Source of the DNA: Thiobacillus denitrificans
GTDB taxonomy: Bacteria; Pseudomonadota; Gammaproteobacteria; Burkholderiales; Thiobacillaceae
Reading direction: 5' to 3'
Length of the DNA: 64,000 bases
NCBI GenBank assembly: GCA_020723405.1
Contig: DYIY01000008.1
Span: 1 to 64,000, forward strand
Shown here: positions 34,827 to 43,555 of the stretch, piece after piece
Position numbering within the stretch: the first letter of the stretch is position 1
Layout: every line of letters starts with the position of its first letter
Translations under genes and position numbers: made by a program
The notes under the pieces: model-generated
What the model was told of the DNA's origin: nothing
The model's input: the letters and a program-made list of their open reading frames with translations, nothing else
Database searches by the model: none

Positions 34827-36833
34827 ATGCGCCCCTGGTATGCCTTCGCCTTGCCCTCCCTGCTGGCATGCGCCTGGAGCGGCGTCGCGCCGGCCGATGG
34901 CCAACCCGCCCAGTTGGCCGGCAACAGCCTGCCCGCCTATCCCAGTTTCCAATACGTGCGCGCCTTCAACACCGATGCTCCGGTGCAGGTGGGCGTGGAC
35001 ACCACCCGTCAGGCCAATCTGGCCGGCAAGACCGTGGATATCTACGTGGCCGCCGCCCAGAGCGCCTGGACGCTGGGCGATGCCCTGGCCGATGCGGGCC
35101 TGGGGCCGGAAACCCATACCTTCGCCAGTGGCGGCTACACCGGCAACGTCGTGCAGGTGGCCGGTGCCGGGGAATTGTCTGCTGCTGGCGGCACCACCCT
35201 GGGCGTGGGCTATGACGTGGTCATCGACGTGAACCGCAACGGCCGCCTGGATGCCGGCGACTACGTGGACGGCGGCAACGGGGAGGCCGGCTTCTACGTG
35301 GTGGACGATCCCACCCTGGCCGGTCCCCTGGCCACGGCAAGCCTGGAGGCCACGGTCACCGGGGTCACCGCAGGCTATACCCGGGAACGCATCTGGTATC
35401 CCGCCGGCATCACGGGCATGGGCCAGCTTCCCCTGGTGGTCATCAGCCACGGCAACGGCCATCAGTACAACTGGTACGACTACCTGCAACAGCATCTGGC
35501 GTCCTATGGCTACATCGTCATGAGCCACCAGAACAACACCATGCCGGGCATCGAGACCGCCTCCACCACCACCTTGCAACACACCGATGCCCTCATCGCC
35601 CAACAGGCCAGCATCGGCGGCGGCGTACTCAACGGCCACATCGACACCAGCCGCATCGTCTGGATCGGCCACAGCCGGGGCGGCGAGGGCGTGGCCCGGG
35701 CCTATGACCGGATCTTCGACGGCACCTGGGTGCCCACCCAGTACGCCCTGGGGGACATCGTGCTGGTGTCCAGCATCGCCCCCACGGACTTCCTGGGCCC
35801 CAACAGCGCCAATCCCCACGGCGTGAACTATCACTTCCTGTACGGCGCGGCCGACGGCGACGTGTCCGGCGACGCCAACAACGACATCGCCCAGGCCTTC
35901 CACGTCTACGAGCGGGCAGAAGGCTACCGGCAGTCCACCTACGTGCACGGTGCCGACCACAACGACTTCAACTGCTGCGGTTTCGAGGATTTCGCCGGCC
36001 CCCTGGGCACGGCCATCGGCCGGCCGGAGGCCCAGCAGGTGGCCAAGGGGGTGTACCTGGCGGTGATCCAGCATTACGTGGAAGGCAACGTGCCGGGCAA
36101 GGATTTCCTCTGGCGGTCCTATGAAGAATTCAAGCCCATGGGCGTGTCGGCCAATACCGTGGTGGTGAGCGAATACAAGGAAGGCCCGGCCGGCGGCAAA
36201 TACGTCATCGACGACTACCAGACCCAGACTTCCAAGACCCTGAGCAGTTCCGGCGGCACCGTCCAGGTCAAGGTCGCCGACCTGGCGGAAGGCCTGCTCA
36301 ACGACGCGAACACCGACTTCACCTGGACCACGACTGACCGTTTCAACGGCATGACCCGGGCCATGAGCAGCGACGCCACCCGGGGCTCCGTGTTCACCGT
36401 GGTGGACAATGACGGCAAGACCGGCTCGATCATCTGGAGTCTGCCTGCCGGAGCCTACGACCTGAGCCCCTACCAATACCTGTCCTTCCGCGCCGCCCAG
36501 GGCACCCGCCACCCCAGCACCACGGCGGTGCTCGGCCCCTATGCCTGGCAGGTGAGCCTGGTGGATGGCCGGGGGGTGAAGAGCGTGATCGACTTCTCCG
36601 CCTACGCCATGGGCATCCAGGAGCCCTATCAACGCACCGCCTCCGGCGTCGGTGCCGGCTGGCAGAACGAGTTCGGCACCGTGCGCATCCGCCTGGCGGA
36701 CTTCCTGGCCGGGGCCAACGGCAGAGCCACCCGCCTCAACCTGGCCGACATCCGCCAGGTGCGCTTTGATTTCCCGGACAGCCAGGGCCCTGCCCGACTG
36801 GGTCTGGACGACCTGGAACTCACCAAGGATTGA
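34827..36833 (+). CDS. Secreted alpha/beta hydrolase with C-terminal beta-sandwich domain
   Basis: 668 residues from ATG 34827, which has AAGGAG at ideal distance. Signal peptide (ALPSLLACAWSGVAPA), an N-terminal domain of about 180 residues, then the hydrolase core: LVVISHGNGHQYNWYDYL (oxyanion strand), nucleophile elbow WIGHSRGGEG, and a probable catalytic His in YVHGADHNDFNCCGF. The last 200 residues form a likely carbohydrate-binding-like sandwich (YDLSPYQYLSFRAAQ, RLGLDDLELTKD). It may be an esterase acting outside the cell. Dxx-rich loops (DANNDIAQ) suggest calcium binding. The substrate is unknown. It is 10 bases upstream of another exported protein gene. Confidence 0.75.
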   Translation: MRPWYAFALPSLLACAWSGVAPADGQPAQLAGNSLPAYPSFQYVRAFNTDAPVQVGVDTTRQANLAGKTVDIYVAAAQSAWTLGDALADAGLGPETHTFASGGYTGNVVQVAGAGELSAAGGTTLGVGYDVVIDVNRNGRLDAGDYVDGGNGEAGFYVVDDPTLAGPLATASLEATVTGVTAGYTRERIWYPAGITGMGQLPLVVISHGNGHQYNWYDYLQQHLASYGYIVMSHQNNTMPGIETASTTTLQHTDALIAQQASIGGGVLNGHIDTSRIVWIGHSRGGEGVARAYDRIFDGTWVPTQYALGDIVLVSSIAPTDFLGPNSANPHGVNYHFLYGAADGDVSGDANNDIAQAFHVYERAEGYRQSTYVHGADHNDFNCCGFEDFAGPLGTAIGRPEAQQVAKGVYLAVIQHYVEGNVPGKDFLWRSYEEFKPMGVSANTVVVSEYKEGPAGGKYVIDDYQTQTSKTLSSSGGTVQVKVADLAEGLLNDANTDFTWTTTDRFNGMTRAMSSDATRGSVFTVVDNDGKTGSIIWSLPAGAYDLSPYQYLSFRAAQGTRHPSTTAVLGPYAWQVSLVDGRGVKSVIDFSAYAMGIQEPYQRTASGVGAGWQNEFGTVRIRLADFLAGANGRATRLNLADIRQVRFDFPDSQGPARLGLDDLELTKD

Positions 36834-36843
36834 GGGAACCATC

Positions 36844-37455
36844 ATGCTGAACAAACACCTGCTTCCCCTGGCCTTCCTCCTGGCCGGCCTCAGCGGCGCC
36901 GTCGGCGCCGAGCCCCCCGCCCTTCCCGCCACCCCGGCGGCGGTGACCGAAGTGCTCTATGCCCGCCCCTTCACCCTGGATGAGGCCTACACCCATCTGT
37001 GGCGCCAGGAACAACCCCAGGTTCGGGACGGCATGCTGCTGGTGGTGAAAGTGGATCCGGCCCTGGTCTATCCCCGCCAGGTGGCGGAACCCGTGCTCTA
37101 CGTGGGCAACCAGACCGCCATGCGGCTCAACGTGGGCTACCCCTCCGGCATCGTTGTGGCCCTGGTGCCCGGCATGGACAACCTGCCGGCCAGCGGGGGG
37201 GACATCTGGTTCGGCACCCCCCGCCTGCCGGAAACCATCACCGCCCGCACCCTGGCCGATGAACGGGGCCGGGCCGCCCACCTGGCCGCCCGGGCCGGCC
37301 ACGAAACCGGCAGCGCCCTACTCAAGGGCGGAGCCCCTTTGCAGGCCCGCAACCTGCCGGCCCTGTTGGCCGAGGCCGCACAACTGGTGCGCCAGCACGC
37401 GCCGGACGAAGCCGCCCTGGCCGATGGCCTAGCCGGCCAGAGCAGCGCTCAGTGA
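36844..37455 (+). CDS. Exported protein, function unknown
   Basis: 203 residues from ATG 36844, with GAGGGAACC upstream. Signal peptide LLPLAFLLAGLSGAVGA. The mature part includes DGMLLVVKVDPALVYPRQVAEPVLYVG and a strand-rich middle (VGYPSGIVVALVPG, here split), ending in an Ala-rich helical tail. No family recognised. It follows the alpha/beta hydrolase by 10 bases and is likely in the same operon, perhaps an accessory or inhibitor of it. Confidence 0.7.
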   Translation: MLNKHLLPLAFLLAGLSGAVGAEPPALPATPAAVTEVLYARPFTLDEAYTHLWRQEQPQVRDGMLLVVKVDPALVYPRQVAEPVLYVGNQTAMRLNVGYPSGIVVALVPGMDNLPASGGDIWFGTPRLPETITARTLADERGRAAHLAARAGHETGSALLKGGAPLQARNLPALLAEAAQLVRQHAPDEAALADGLAGQSSAQ

Positions 37456-37912
37456 GTCGATAGGCGCCCTGGCGCGCCGCCCCACCTGGCCCTGAAGGGC
37501 CTCCCGGAGCACCGGCTGGCGGGGGGGGTACGGGGCCCGGGCGGTTTCGCTCAGCGGGTGCGGGTCTGCTCCAGCGCCCTTGGTTGATGCGGTTCGCTGC
37601 GCTCACCACATCCTACGGTGGGGCTGGCGTAGGATGTGGTGAGCGCAGCGAACCGCATCGTGGTCGTGAGTGTGTGTCCCAGCTCAGACATGCTCGCCGC
37701 AAGTCCCAGTCCTTCCCCCAGGCTCGGCAGCGGCGCCAGGGTATCCCGGAAGTGAACAGGGTCATGGTCGCGTTCCTGCCTCCTATACTGCGGATACACC
37801 ATCACCGGACTCCCGCCCCACCCTGGGCTCCGGAGAGACGGCGGCGCGGAATGTGCCCCGTCGCGACGGCCTCCGCGCCGATGTCACGCGACATCGAGAG
37901 AAGGAGACTGTC
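37456..37912. other. Intergenic region with REP-type hairpin
   Basis: 457 bases with no gene. It holds the 31-base inverted repeat at 37586-37659 (listed separately) and, to its right, the promoter and ribosome binding site (AGAAGGAGACTGTC) of the carbonic anhydrase gene. Confidence 0.6.
37586..37659. repeat. 31-base perfect inverted repeat (REP-like hairpin)
   Basis: Left arm 37586-37616 (begins GATGCGGTTCGCTGCG, ends CATCCTAC) and right arm 37629-37659 are perfect reverse complements, with a 12-base spacer (GGTGGGGCTGGC). This kind of palindrome, with CGCTGCGCTCACC and GAACCGCATC, recurs in many betaproteobacterial genomes and resembles REP elements served by IS200-like RAYT transposases. 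No RAYT gene lies in the window, and this is the only copy seen here. Confidence 0.9.
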
Positions 37913-38494
37913 ATGAGCAAAATCCTGGACGAAGTCCTCACCGCCAACCACGCCTATGCCGCCGATTTCGGCGACAAGGGCAAACTGCCCATGCCCCCCG
38001 GCCGGCACTTCGCCATCCTCACCTGCATGGATGCCCGCCTGGACCCGGCCAAGTACGCCGGCCTGGCGGAAGGGGATGCCCACGTGATCCGCAATGCCGG
38101 CGGCCGGGCCAGCGACGACGCCATCCGTTCCCTGGTGATTTCCTACAAACTGCTGGGCACCCGGGAATGGTTCGTGATCCACCATACGGACTGCGGCATG
38201 GAAACCTTCACCGACGAGGTGATGCGCAAGCTGCTGCGCGGCAGCCTGAAGACCGCCAGCGTGGATGCCAGCGGCTGGCACGATCCGGGCGGTGGCGGCG
38301 GTTCCCGCGAGGGGGAGCACATCAGTTGGCTGACCATCGCCAACCTGGAGCAAAGCGTGGTGGACGACGTGGAGCGCATCCGCAACCACCCCCTGGTGCC
38401 CCGTGACATCCCCATCTACGGCTACGTCTACGACGTGCGCACCGGCATGCTGAACGAAGTACCGGCGGCCAGCGAAGCAGGCCGGGTCCGTTGA
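37913..38494 (+). CDS. Beta-class carbonic anhydrase
   Basis: 193 residues from ATG 37913. Zinc ligands are in order: Cys38 and Asp40 in LTCMDARLD, His91 and Cys94 in IHHTDCGM, and [16 protein letters not shown] is also typical. It catalyses CO2 hydration in the cytoplasm. It is of the short clade seen in many bacteria; a Gly-rich insert ([13 protein letters not shown]) lies near residue 125. It stands alone and ends at a strong hairpin (38502-38532). Confidence 0.88.
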   Translation: MSKILDEVLTANHAYAADFGDKGKLPMPPGRHFAILTCMDARLDPAKYAGLAEGDAHVIRNAGGRASDDAIRSLVISYKLLGTREWFVIHHTDCGMETFTDEVMRKLLRGSLKTASVDASGWHDPGGGGGSREGEHISWLTIANLEQSVVDDVERIRNHPLVPRDIPIYGYVYDVRTGMLNEVPAASEAGRVR

Positions 38495-38501
38495 GCGTGG
38501 G

Positions 38502-38532
38502 CCCCGGGCGGGTCGTCCGGACCCGCCCGGGG
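38502..38532. terminator. Bidirectional hairpin terminator
   Basis: CCCCGGGCGGGTC (38502-38514) and GACCCGCCCGGGG (38520-38532) form a perfect 13-base-pair stem with a 5-base loop. It sits between the convergent carbonic anhydrase gene and the minus-strand gene at 38535. No U-tract on either side. Confidence 0.65.
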
Positions 38533-38534
38533 GG

Positions 38535-39287
38535 TCAATGCTCGTCCATGCGGGCCAGCACTTCCGCTTCGAAGGCGCTGGCCTTGGTGGACGAGGCCAC
38601 CGCCGCGATGACCTTCTTGCCCGCCGCCACCGCCTCGGCGAAATCGGCCCGGTTGTGGGCGCCGTTGAGCCTGGCATAGACCGGTGATTTCTCCCCCACC
38701 AGTACCCGGAACACGTCCAGGGCGTGGGCCTTGGCCGACTCGATGCCGTTCATGCGGGCCGGATTGGGATTGGGGCTGGCGGGAGGCAACTCATCCGTCT
38801 GGGGCAGGTGCAGGATGGCCAGCACGCCACTCTCGAAGGCCGTGGCCTGCTGGGCCGAGGCGATGGTGGCCAGCATCTTGCGGGCCAGCCCCACCGCCTG
38901 GGTGAAATCCGCCGTACCCTGGGCTGCCTTGAGACGGGCATAGGCGGGCGACTGCTCCCCGGCCAGTGAAGCCACCACCCGCAGTGCATGCTGCCTGGCC
39001 GCCTCCAGCCGGGAATGGCCAAGCATGTTCAGGGCCTCGCTCAGGCCCATGCTGCTTTCCGCCATGGGCCCTCGCTTCACCTGGCCCACGAAGCCCCCTT
39101 CCCAGAGGTGCTCCAGGATGGCGTCCAACTCCTGGCAGGCCGGCAGTTTGGCGCGCAATTCCGCCACGCTGATGGCGTCATTGATGAGGAACAGCACCTG
39201 GCGCTGGCGCTGCTTGAGGGCGTGTGCACTGCCCAGCAGTTCGTTGCGGCCCAGCTCGGTGCGTGCAAAGACAATGCGATCGTCCAT
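38535..39287 (-). CDS. Protein with duplicated C-terminal domain, function unknown
   Basis: 250 residues from ATG 39287, which has AGAGGAGACGTGG upstream. The N-terminal 80 residues (ELLGSAHALKQRQRQVLFLIND, VAELRAKLPAC) look like a winged-helix module found in signalling proteins. Two copies of a roughly 65-residue helical unit follow: one around HALRVVASLAGEQSPAYARL and one around HALDVFRVLVGEKSPVYARL, each ending in A(F)E..VLA. A regulatory role is possible. Not a recognised family. Confidence 0.7.
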   Translation of the reverse strand: MDDRIVFARTELGRNELLGSAHALKQRQRQVLFLINDAISVAELRAKLPACQELDAILEHLWEGGFVGQVKRGPMAESSMGLSEALNMLGHSRLEAARQHALRVVASLAGEQSPAYARLKAAQGTADFTQAVGLARKMLATIASAQQATAFESGVLAILHLPQTDELPPASPNPNPARMNGIESAKAHALDVFRVLVGEKSPVYARLNGAHNRADFAEAVAAGKKVIAAVASSTKASAFEAEVLARMDEH

Positions 39288-39388
39288 CCACGTCTCCTCT
39301 TGCTCATGTATTGCTATCGTTGTTTCCGCCTCGGACGGGCGGGGAGCCATGGTGGGCGCGACAGCGGGGACCTGTCAACGGCGACGAC

Positions 39389-39730
39389 TCACTCCGGCGC
39401 TTTGCCCAGGGCCTGGAAGAAGCGCTCCCGGGCCGTTTCCAGCAAAGCCCGCCGGGTACGGGCCCGCAACACGTCGCTTTCCTGGTCCTGGCACAGCCCC
39501 AGGCAATCGGCATAGAACGCATCAAAGGCGGAGCGCACCACCACCTCCTCCAGACACCGGGCGGGGGGTGCAGGCGGCGGCGGCTGGCCGTCCAGGGGCC
39601 GCAGCACGGCGAAGCGCGGGATCATCTTCTGCCCGCCGGTTTGACTGCTGGCGGTCAGGGGTCCGCTCTTCACGTAGATCTTGCCCTCGTATTCAAACCG
39701 GGCACCCAGGGGAAGCTGTTGGAATTTCAT
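39389..39730 (-). CDS. Small conserved protein of unknown function
   Basis: 113 residues from ATG 39730. The N-terminus KFQQLPLGARFEYEGKIYVKSGPLTA is a short beta-rich module seen in several betaproteobacterial proteins, and the C-terminal half is helical (AFDAFYADCLGLCQDQ). No catalytic motif is seen. It shares an upstream region with the divergent MsrAB lipoprotein gene. Confidence 0.68.
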   Translation of the reverse strand: MKFQQLPLGARFEYEGKIYVKSGPLTASSQTGGQKMIPRFAVLRPLDGQPPPPAPPARCLEEVVVRSAFDAFYADCLGLCQDQESDVLRARTRRALLETARERFFQALGKAPE

Positions 39731-39856
39731 GGTCGGGACGAAAGTTCTAACAAAACCATAACGAATGCCGGTACCGGGGAATTCCCGCCGGCCGGCGCCA
39801 CTCCATGCCACGATAGCCGAAACATTGCAGCCACCCAACGTCCCGGAGTCCCATCC

Positions 39857-41188
39857 ATGTTCCCCGTCCATTTCCTCAAGACCCTCCTTGCCGCCCTTGG
39901 CCTGAGCGTTCTGGTGACCGCCTGCGCCGAAGAGAAACCCGCCGCCAAAGCCCAGGCCGTGCGTCTGGATCCCCATCTCCAGGTGGACAGCATCGTGCTG
40001 GGCATGGGCTGTTTCTGGGGCGCGGAAAAGCGCATGTCCGCGCTGCCCGGGGTGGTGGACGTGGAAAGCGGCTACGCCAACGGCGACGTGGAAGGCAGCT
40101 ACGAAGCCATCCTGGCCCATGAACGGGCCCTGCGCCTGGGCCGCAGCGCCAAGCGCAACCACGCGGAAGTGGTGAAGGTGACCTACGACCCGGCGAAAAC
40201 CACCCTGGAAGCCGTGCTCGCCGGGTTCTGGGAAAGCCACGACCCGACCCAGGGAGACCGCCAGGGCAATGACGAGGGCAGCAACTACCGCAGCGCCATC
40301 TACACCCATTCCGCCGCCCAGCAGGAAGTGGCCCTGAAGACCCGGTCCACCTATCAGGCCGCCCTGGCCCAGGCCGGCCGGGGGACCATCACCACCGAGA
40401 TCGCCCCTCTGAAGGCCTACTACCCCGCCGAGGACTACCACCAGGATTACCTGGTGAAGAACCCCAAGGGCTATTGCGGCCTGGGCGGCACGGGGGTGAA
40501 ATACCCCGGCACCGGCGCCAGCCCGGCCACGGCCCAGGCGGCCCCCCGCCTGGATGGCAAGGCCCTGGTACTGGACCGGCAACTGGTGGTGTTCGAAGCC
40601 GAGGACTGCGCCTTCTGCAAGCAATTCAAAGCCGAGGTGCTGGACCACTGGCAGTCCCCGGTGCCCGTGGTGCGCACCCTGAACCCCAACCCGCCCACGG
40701 GCTGGACCCTGGAAAAGGGCCTGTTCGCCACGCCCACCATCGTGCTGTTCGAAGGGGGACGGGAGGTGTCCCGCTACACCGGCTACAACGGCGAACAGGC
40801 CCGCTTCTGGAAATGGCTGGGTTTCCGCCTGCTGACCCCGGACCAGCAGCGCATCGCCTTCGAGCAGGGCACGGAAATGGCCTTCACCGGCTCCCACCTG
40901 GACGAAAAGCGGCCCGGCTGGTTCGTGGACCCCATCAGCGGCGCCCGCCTGTTCCGCAGCGACGCCAAGTTCAACAGCGGCACCGGCTGGCCCAGCTTCT
41001 TCAGCCCCGCCGAAGGCTCCGTGACCCTCCATGTGGACAACAGCCACGGCATGCGCCGGGTGGAAGTGAGGAGCGCCAGTTCCGGCATCCACCTGGGCCA
41101 CGTCTTCGACGACGGCCCGCCCCCCACGGGCAAGCGCTACTGCATCAACGGCAACGTGCTGAAGTTCGTGCCCGACGGCGGGCAATAG
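39857..41188 (+). CDS. Lipoprotein fusion MsrA - thioredoxin-like - MsrB
   Basis: 443 residues. A lipoprotein signal ends at Cys23 (LSVLVTAC). MsrA domain (about 45-210): catalytic Cys52 in GCFWG, NYRSAIY and EDYHQDYL. Middle thioredoxin-like domain (about 235-322): CAFC at 251-254 and the cis-proline ATPT at 291-294. MsrB domain (about 325-440): SGTGWPSF, IHLGHVFDDG and catalytic Cys429 in RYCING. It should repair both stereoisomers of methionine sulfoxide in exported proteins. The order A-Trx-B differs from the Trx-A-B order of Neisseria PilB, and RYCING departs from the usual RYCINS. Confidence 0.9.
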   Translation: MFPVHFLKTLLAALGLSVLVTACAEEKPAAKAQAVRLDPHLQVDSIVLGMGCFWGAEKRMSALPGVVDVESGYANGDVEGSYEAILAHERALRLGRSAKRNHAEVVKVTYDPAKTTLEAVLAGFWESHDPTQGDRQGNDEGSNYRSAIYTHSAAQQEVALKTRSTYQAALAQAGRGTITTEIAPLKAYYPAEDYHQDYLVKNPKGYCGLGGTGVKYPGTGASPATAQAAPRLDGKALVLDRQLVVFEAEDCAFCKQFKAEVLDHWQSPVPVVRTLNPNPPTGWTLEKGLFATPTIVLFEGGREVSRYTGYNGEQARFWKWLGFRLLTPDQQRIAFEQGTEMAFTGSHLDEKRPGWFVDPISGARLFRSDAKFNSGTGWPSFFSPAEGSVTLHVDNSHGMRRVEVRSASSGIHLGHVFDDGPPPTGKRYCINGNVLKFVPDGGQ

Positions 41189-41204
41189 CCCGGCCACCCC
41201 GACG

Positions 41205-42119
41205 TCAGGGCGCCACCTGGAGGTCGGCGGGATCGATCAGCAGGAAGCTGGCCGGCAGGCCTTCTGCCCGGCTGCCGTCGTCGCTGACGATGACGATGCG
41301 GGGCCGGCCCTGGATCAGGGCCGGCGTCACCCCTTCGGCATGGGCGAAACCCTCCAGCGGGCCCACCCGGACCCGCCGGGGCTCCTCCCCTGCCCTGCCG
41401 CCCCAGAACCAGAGCTGGAAAGGCACCGTCTGGCGGGCCACCGGGCCGCCGATCAGCAGGTAACCCGCCAGGGACGGGACCCAGGCCAGGCCGCGCAGAC
41501 CGCAGCCTGCCAGGTCCAGGGTGACCAGTTCCGCGCCGACGCACGGCGCCTCCCCGGCATCGAACAGGCCCCCCGGGTTCTCCACCCGGGCCAGGATGGC
41601 CCGCCCCGCCAGCAGGGGGCTGCGGAAACCCACCAGCAGGTGGCCGTCCGGGCTCCACTCCAGGGCCTCGATGTTGAGCCCCCCCAGCCCCTTCACGTCC
41701 AGGACGGCCGCCGCCCCGGCCAGGACCGGATGGGCCGCCGCCAGGGCCGGCTTCAGGTCCCGCACCAGGCCGGCTTCCACCATGCGCCCGTCCGCCACGC
41801 GGAAACGCACCAGTTTGTCCCGGGCCCGCTTCTCCTCCCCCGATCCGGAGCGGGAATGGGAAGTCAGGGCATACACCCGGCCCGCCGGATCCAGGGCCAG
41901 GGCCTCCAGGTCATCCAGCTTCCAGACGGCGTCGTCCCCGGCCAGGGGCGGCAGCAGGGGCGTGCAGGCCACCCGCCCATCCAGGCCGATGTCCACCAGG
42001 CTGAAGGGATGGTCCTTCTCGTCCTCCACCACCAGGAAGCGCCCGTCGGGCAACTGCTGGATGGCGGAAGGTTCGTAGATGCCCGTGAGGGGGAGAAACA
42101 GAGGTTGCGGAGCGTGCAT
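41205..42119 (-). CDS. DUF3616-like beta-propeller protein
   Basis: 304 residues with repeated strand patterns: GIYEPSAIQQLPDGRFLVVED, KLDDLEALALDPAGRVYALTSHS, LGGLNIEALEWSPDGHLLVGF and GLRGLAWVPSLAGYLLIGG (each in part). This fits the DUF3616 family, predicted beta-propellers. No signal peptide, so probably cytoplasmic. Function unknown. It ends 17 bases from the convergent MsrAB gene. Confidence 0.78.
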   Translation of the reverse strand: MHAPQPLFLPLTGIYEPSAIQQLPDGRFLVVEDEKDHPFSLVDIGLDGRVACTPLLPPLAGDDAVWKLDDLEALALDPAGRVYALTSHSRSGSGEEKRARDKLVRFRVADGRMVEAGLVRDLKPALAAAHPVLAGAAAVLDVKGLGGLNIEALEWSPDGHLLVGFRSPLLAGRAILARVENPGGLFDAGEAPCVGAELVTLDLAGCGLRGLAWVPSLAGYLLIGGPVARQTVPFQLWFWGGRAGEEPRRVRVGPLEGFAHAEGVTPALIQGRPRIVIVSDDGSRAEGLPASFLLIDPADLQVAP

Positions 42120-42216
42120 GGCTCAAGCCTTCATGGAACAGGATCCGGAACAGGTGCGAGTCTTGTCTGCAAAGGCACCCGTACGTTACGCCCCAGGCAC
42201 ACGACCGGCGAGCGCC

Positions 42217-43467
42217 TCACCCCGTGATCACCCCCACCACCGCCCCGGTGAGCAGGGTGGCCAGGGTGCCGGAAACGATGGCCTTGGGTGCCAGGGCGAC
42301 GATGTCCGCCCGGCGTTCCGGGACCATGGTGGCCAGGCCGCCGATCAGGATGCCCAGGCTGCCCAGGTTGGCGAAGCCGCACAGGGTGTAGGTCATGATC
42401 AGGTCGCTGCGGGGGCTCAGGGCGTCGGCCGGCAGGCGGGCCAGGTCCAGGTAGGCCACCAGTTCGTTGAGCACGGTCTTGGTGCCCATCAGGGCCCCGG
42501 CGGTGGTGGCCTCGGCCCAGGGAATGCCCGTGAGCCAGACCACGGGGGCCATGAGCCAGCCCAGGATGCGTTGCAGGGTGAGGGGCTGGCCAAGCAGGTC
42601 CGGCAGCAGGCCCAGGCCCAGGTTGGCCAGGCTCACCAGGGCCACGAAGACCAGCAGCATGGCGACGATGTTGATCAGCAGTTCCACCCCGGCCAGGGTG
42701 CCCTGGGTGACGGCATCCATGCTGGAGCGGGCCGGACTTGCCGGTTGCAGGCTGCCGGCCGTGGCGCCCGGCCCGGCCGGCACCATCAGGGCGGCGATGA
42801 GCAGGGCCCCGGGGGTGCTCACCAGGGAAGCGGTGAGGATGTGGCCCATGGCGCCGGGCACCACCGGGGCCAGGAAACTGGCGTAGAGGGCCATCACCGT
42901 GCCGGCGATGGTGGCCATGCCGCAGGTCATCACCGAGAACAGTTCGCCCCGGCTCATGGCGGCCAGGTAAGGCCGCACCAGCAGGGGGGCTTCCACCATG
43001 CCGACGAAAATGTCCGCCGCCGCCGACAGGCCCACGGCGCCGCCGATGCCCATGGTCCGGCGCAGCAGGCGGGACACGCCGCGCACCAGCCAGGGCAGCA
43101 GCTTCCAGTAGAACAGCAGGGAGGACAGGGCGCTCACCACCAGCACCAGGGGCAGGGCCCGGAAGGCCAGGACGAAGGTGGCGGCCGGGTCCGTCGCCGT
43201 GAAGGGCAGCGGCCCGCCGCCCAGGTAGCCGAAGACGAAGCCCGTGCCCGCCGCGGTGGCCTGCTCCAGGGCGCCCAGGGCCTGGTTGAGGGCCAGGAAC
43301 AGGGTCTGGAACAGGGGCAGCTTCAGCAGGGCCAGGGCCAGCAGCAGTTGCAGGGCCAGGCCGCCCAGGACGATGCGCCGGGGGAAGCGGCTGCGGTCCT
43401 CGCCCAGGCCCCAGGCCAGGGCGAGGAAGGCCAGGATGCCGAGGGCGCTTTGCAGGTTGGGGAGCAT
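42217..43467 (-). CDS. nupC: NupC-type concentrative nucleoside transporter
   Basis: 416 residues, about 10 spans, the usual length for NupC. Family hallmarks are present: GYLGGGPLPF with FVLAFRALPLVLVVSALSSLLFYW, SAAADIFVGMVEAPLLVRPYL, and NELVAYLDLARLP near ALMGTKTVLNEL. It takes up nucleosides with protons or sodium. It is not in an operon with nucleoside-degrading genes here. Confidence 0.92.
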   Translation of the reverse strand: MLPNLQSALGILAFLALAWGLGEDRSRFPRRIVLGGLALQLLLALALLKLPLFQTLFLALNQALGALEQATAAGTGFVFGYLGGGPLPFTATDPAATFVLAFRALPLVLVVSALSSLLFYWKLLPWLVRGVSRLLRRTMGIGGAVGLSAAADIFVGMVEAPLLVRPYLAAMSRGELFSVMTCGMATIAGTVMALYASFLAPVVPGAMGHILTASLVSTPGALLIAALMVPAGPGATAGSLQPASPARSSMDAVTQGTLAGVELLINIVAMLLVFVALVSLANLGLGLLPDLLGQPLTLQRILGWLMAPVVWLTGIPWAEATTAGALMGTKTVLNELVAYLDLARLPADALSPRSDLIMTYTLCGFANLGSLGILIGGLATMVPERRADIVALAPKAIVSGTLATLLTGAVVGVITG

Positions 43468-43555
43468 GATCGGAATGCTAACCCCGTTGCCACAGCCCTG
43501 CCGAGCAGACGGCGCAGGCCCGACCCGGGGATCGGCCCCGTGCCGGTCTTGCGGA

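Noticed and set aside
34764-36932. 722-codon minus-strand frame opposite the secreted hydrolase
   Set aside because: His/Gly/Val-rich shadow; the plus strand has a signal peptide and GHSRGG.
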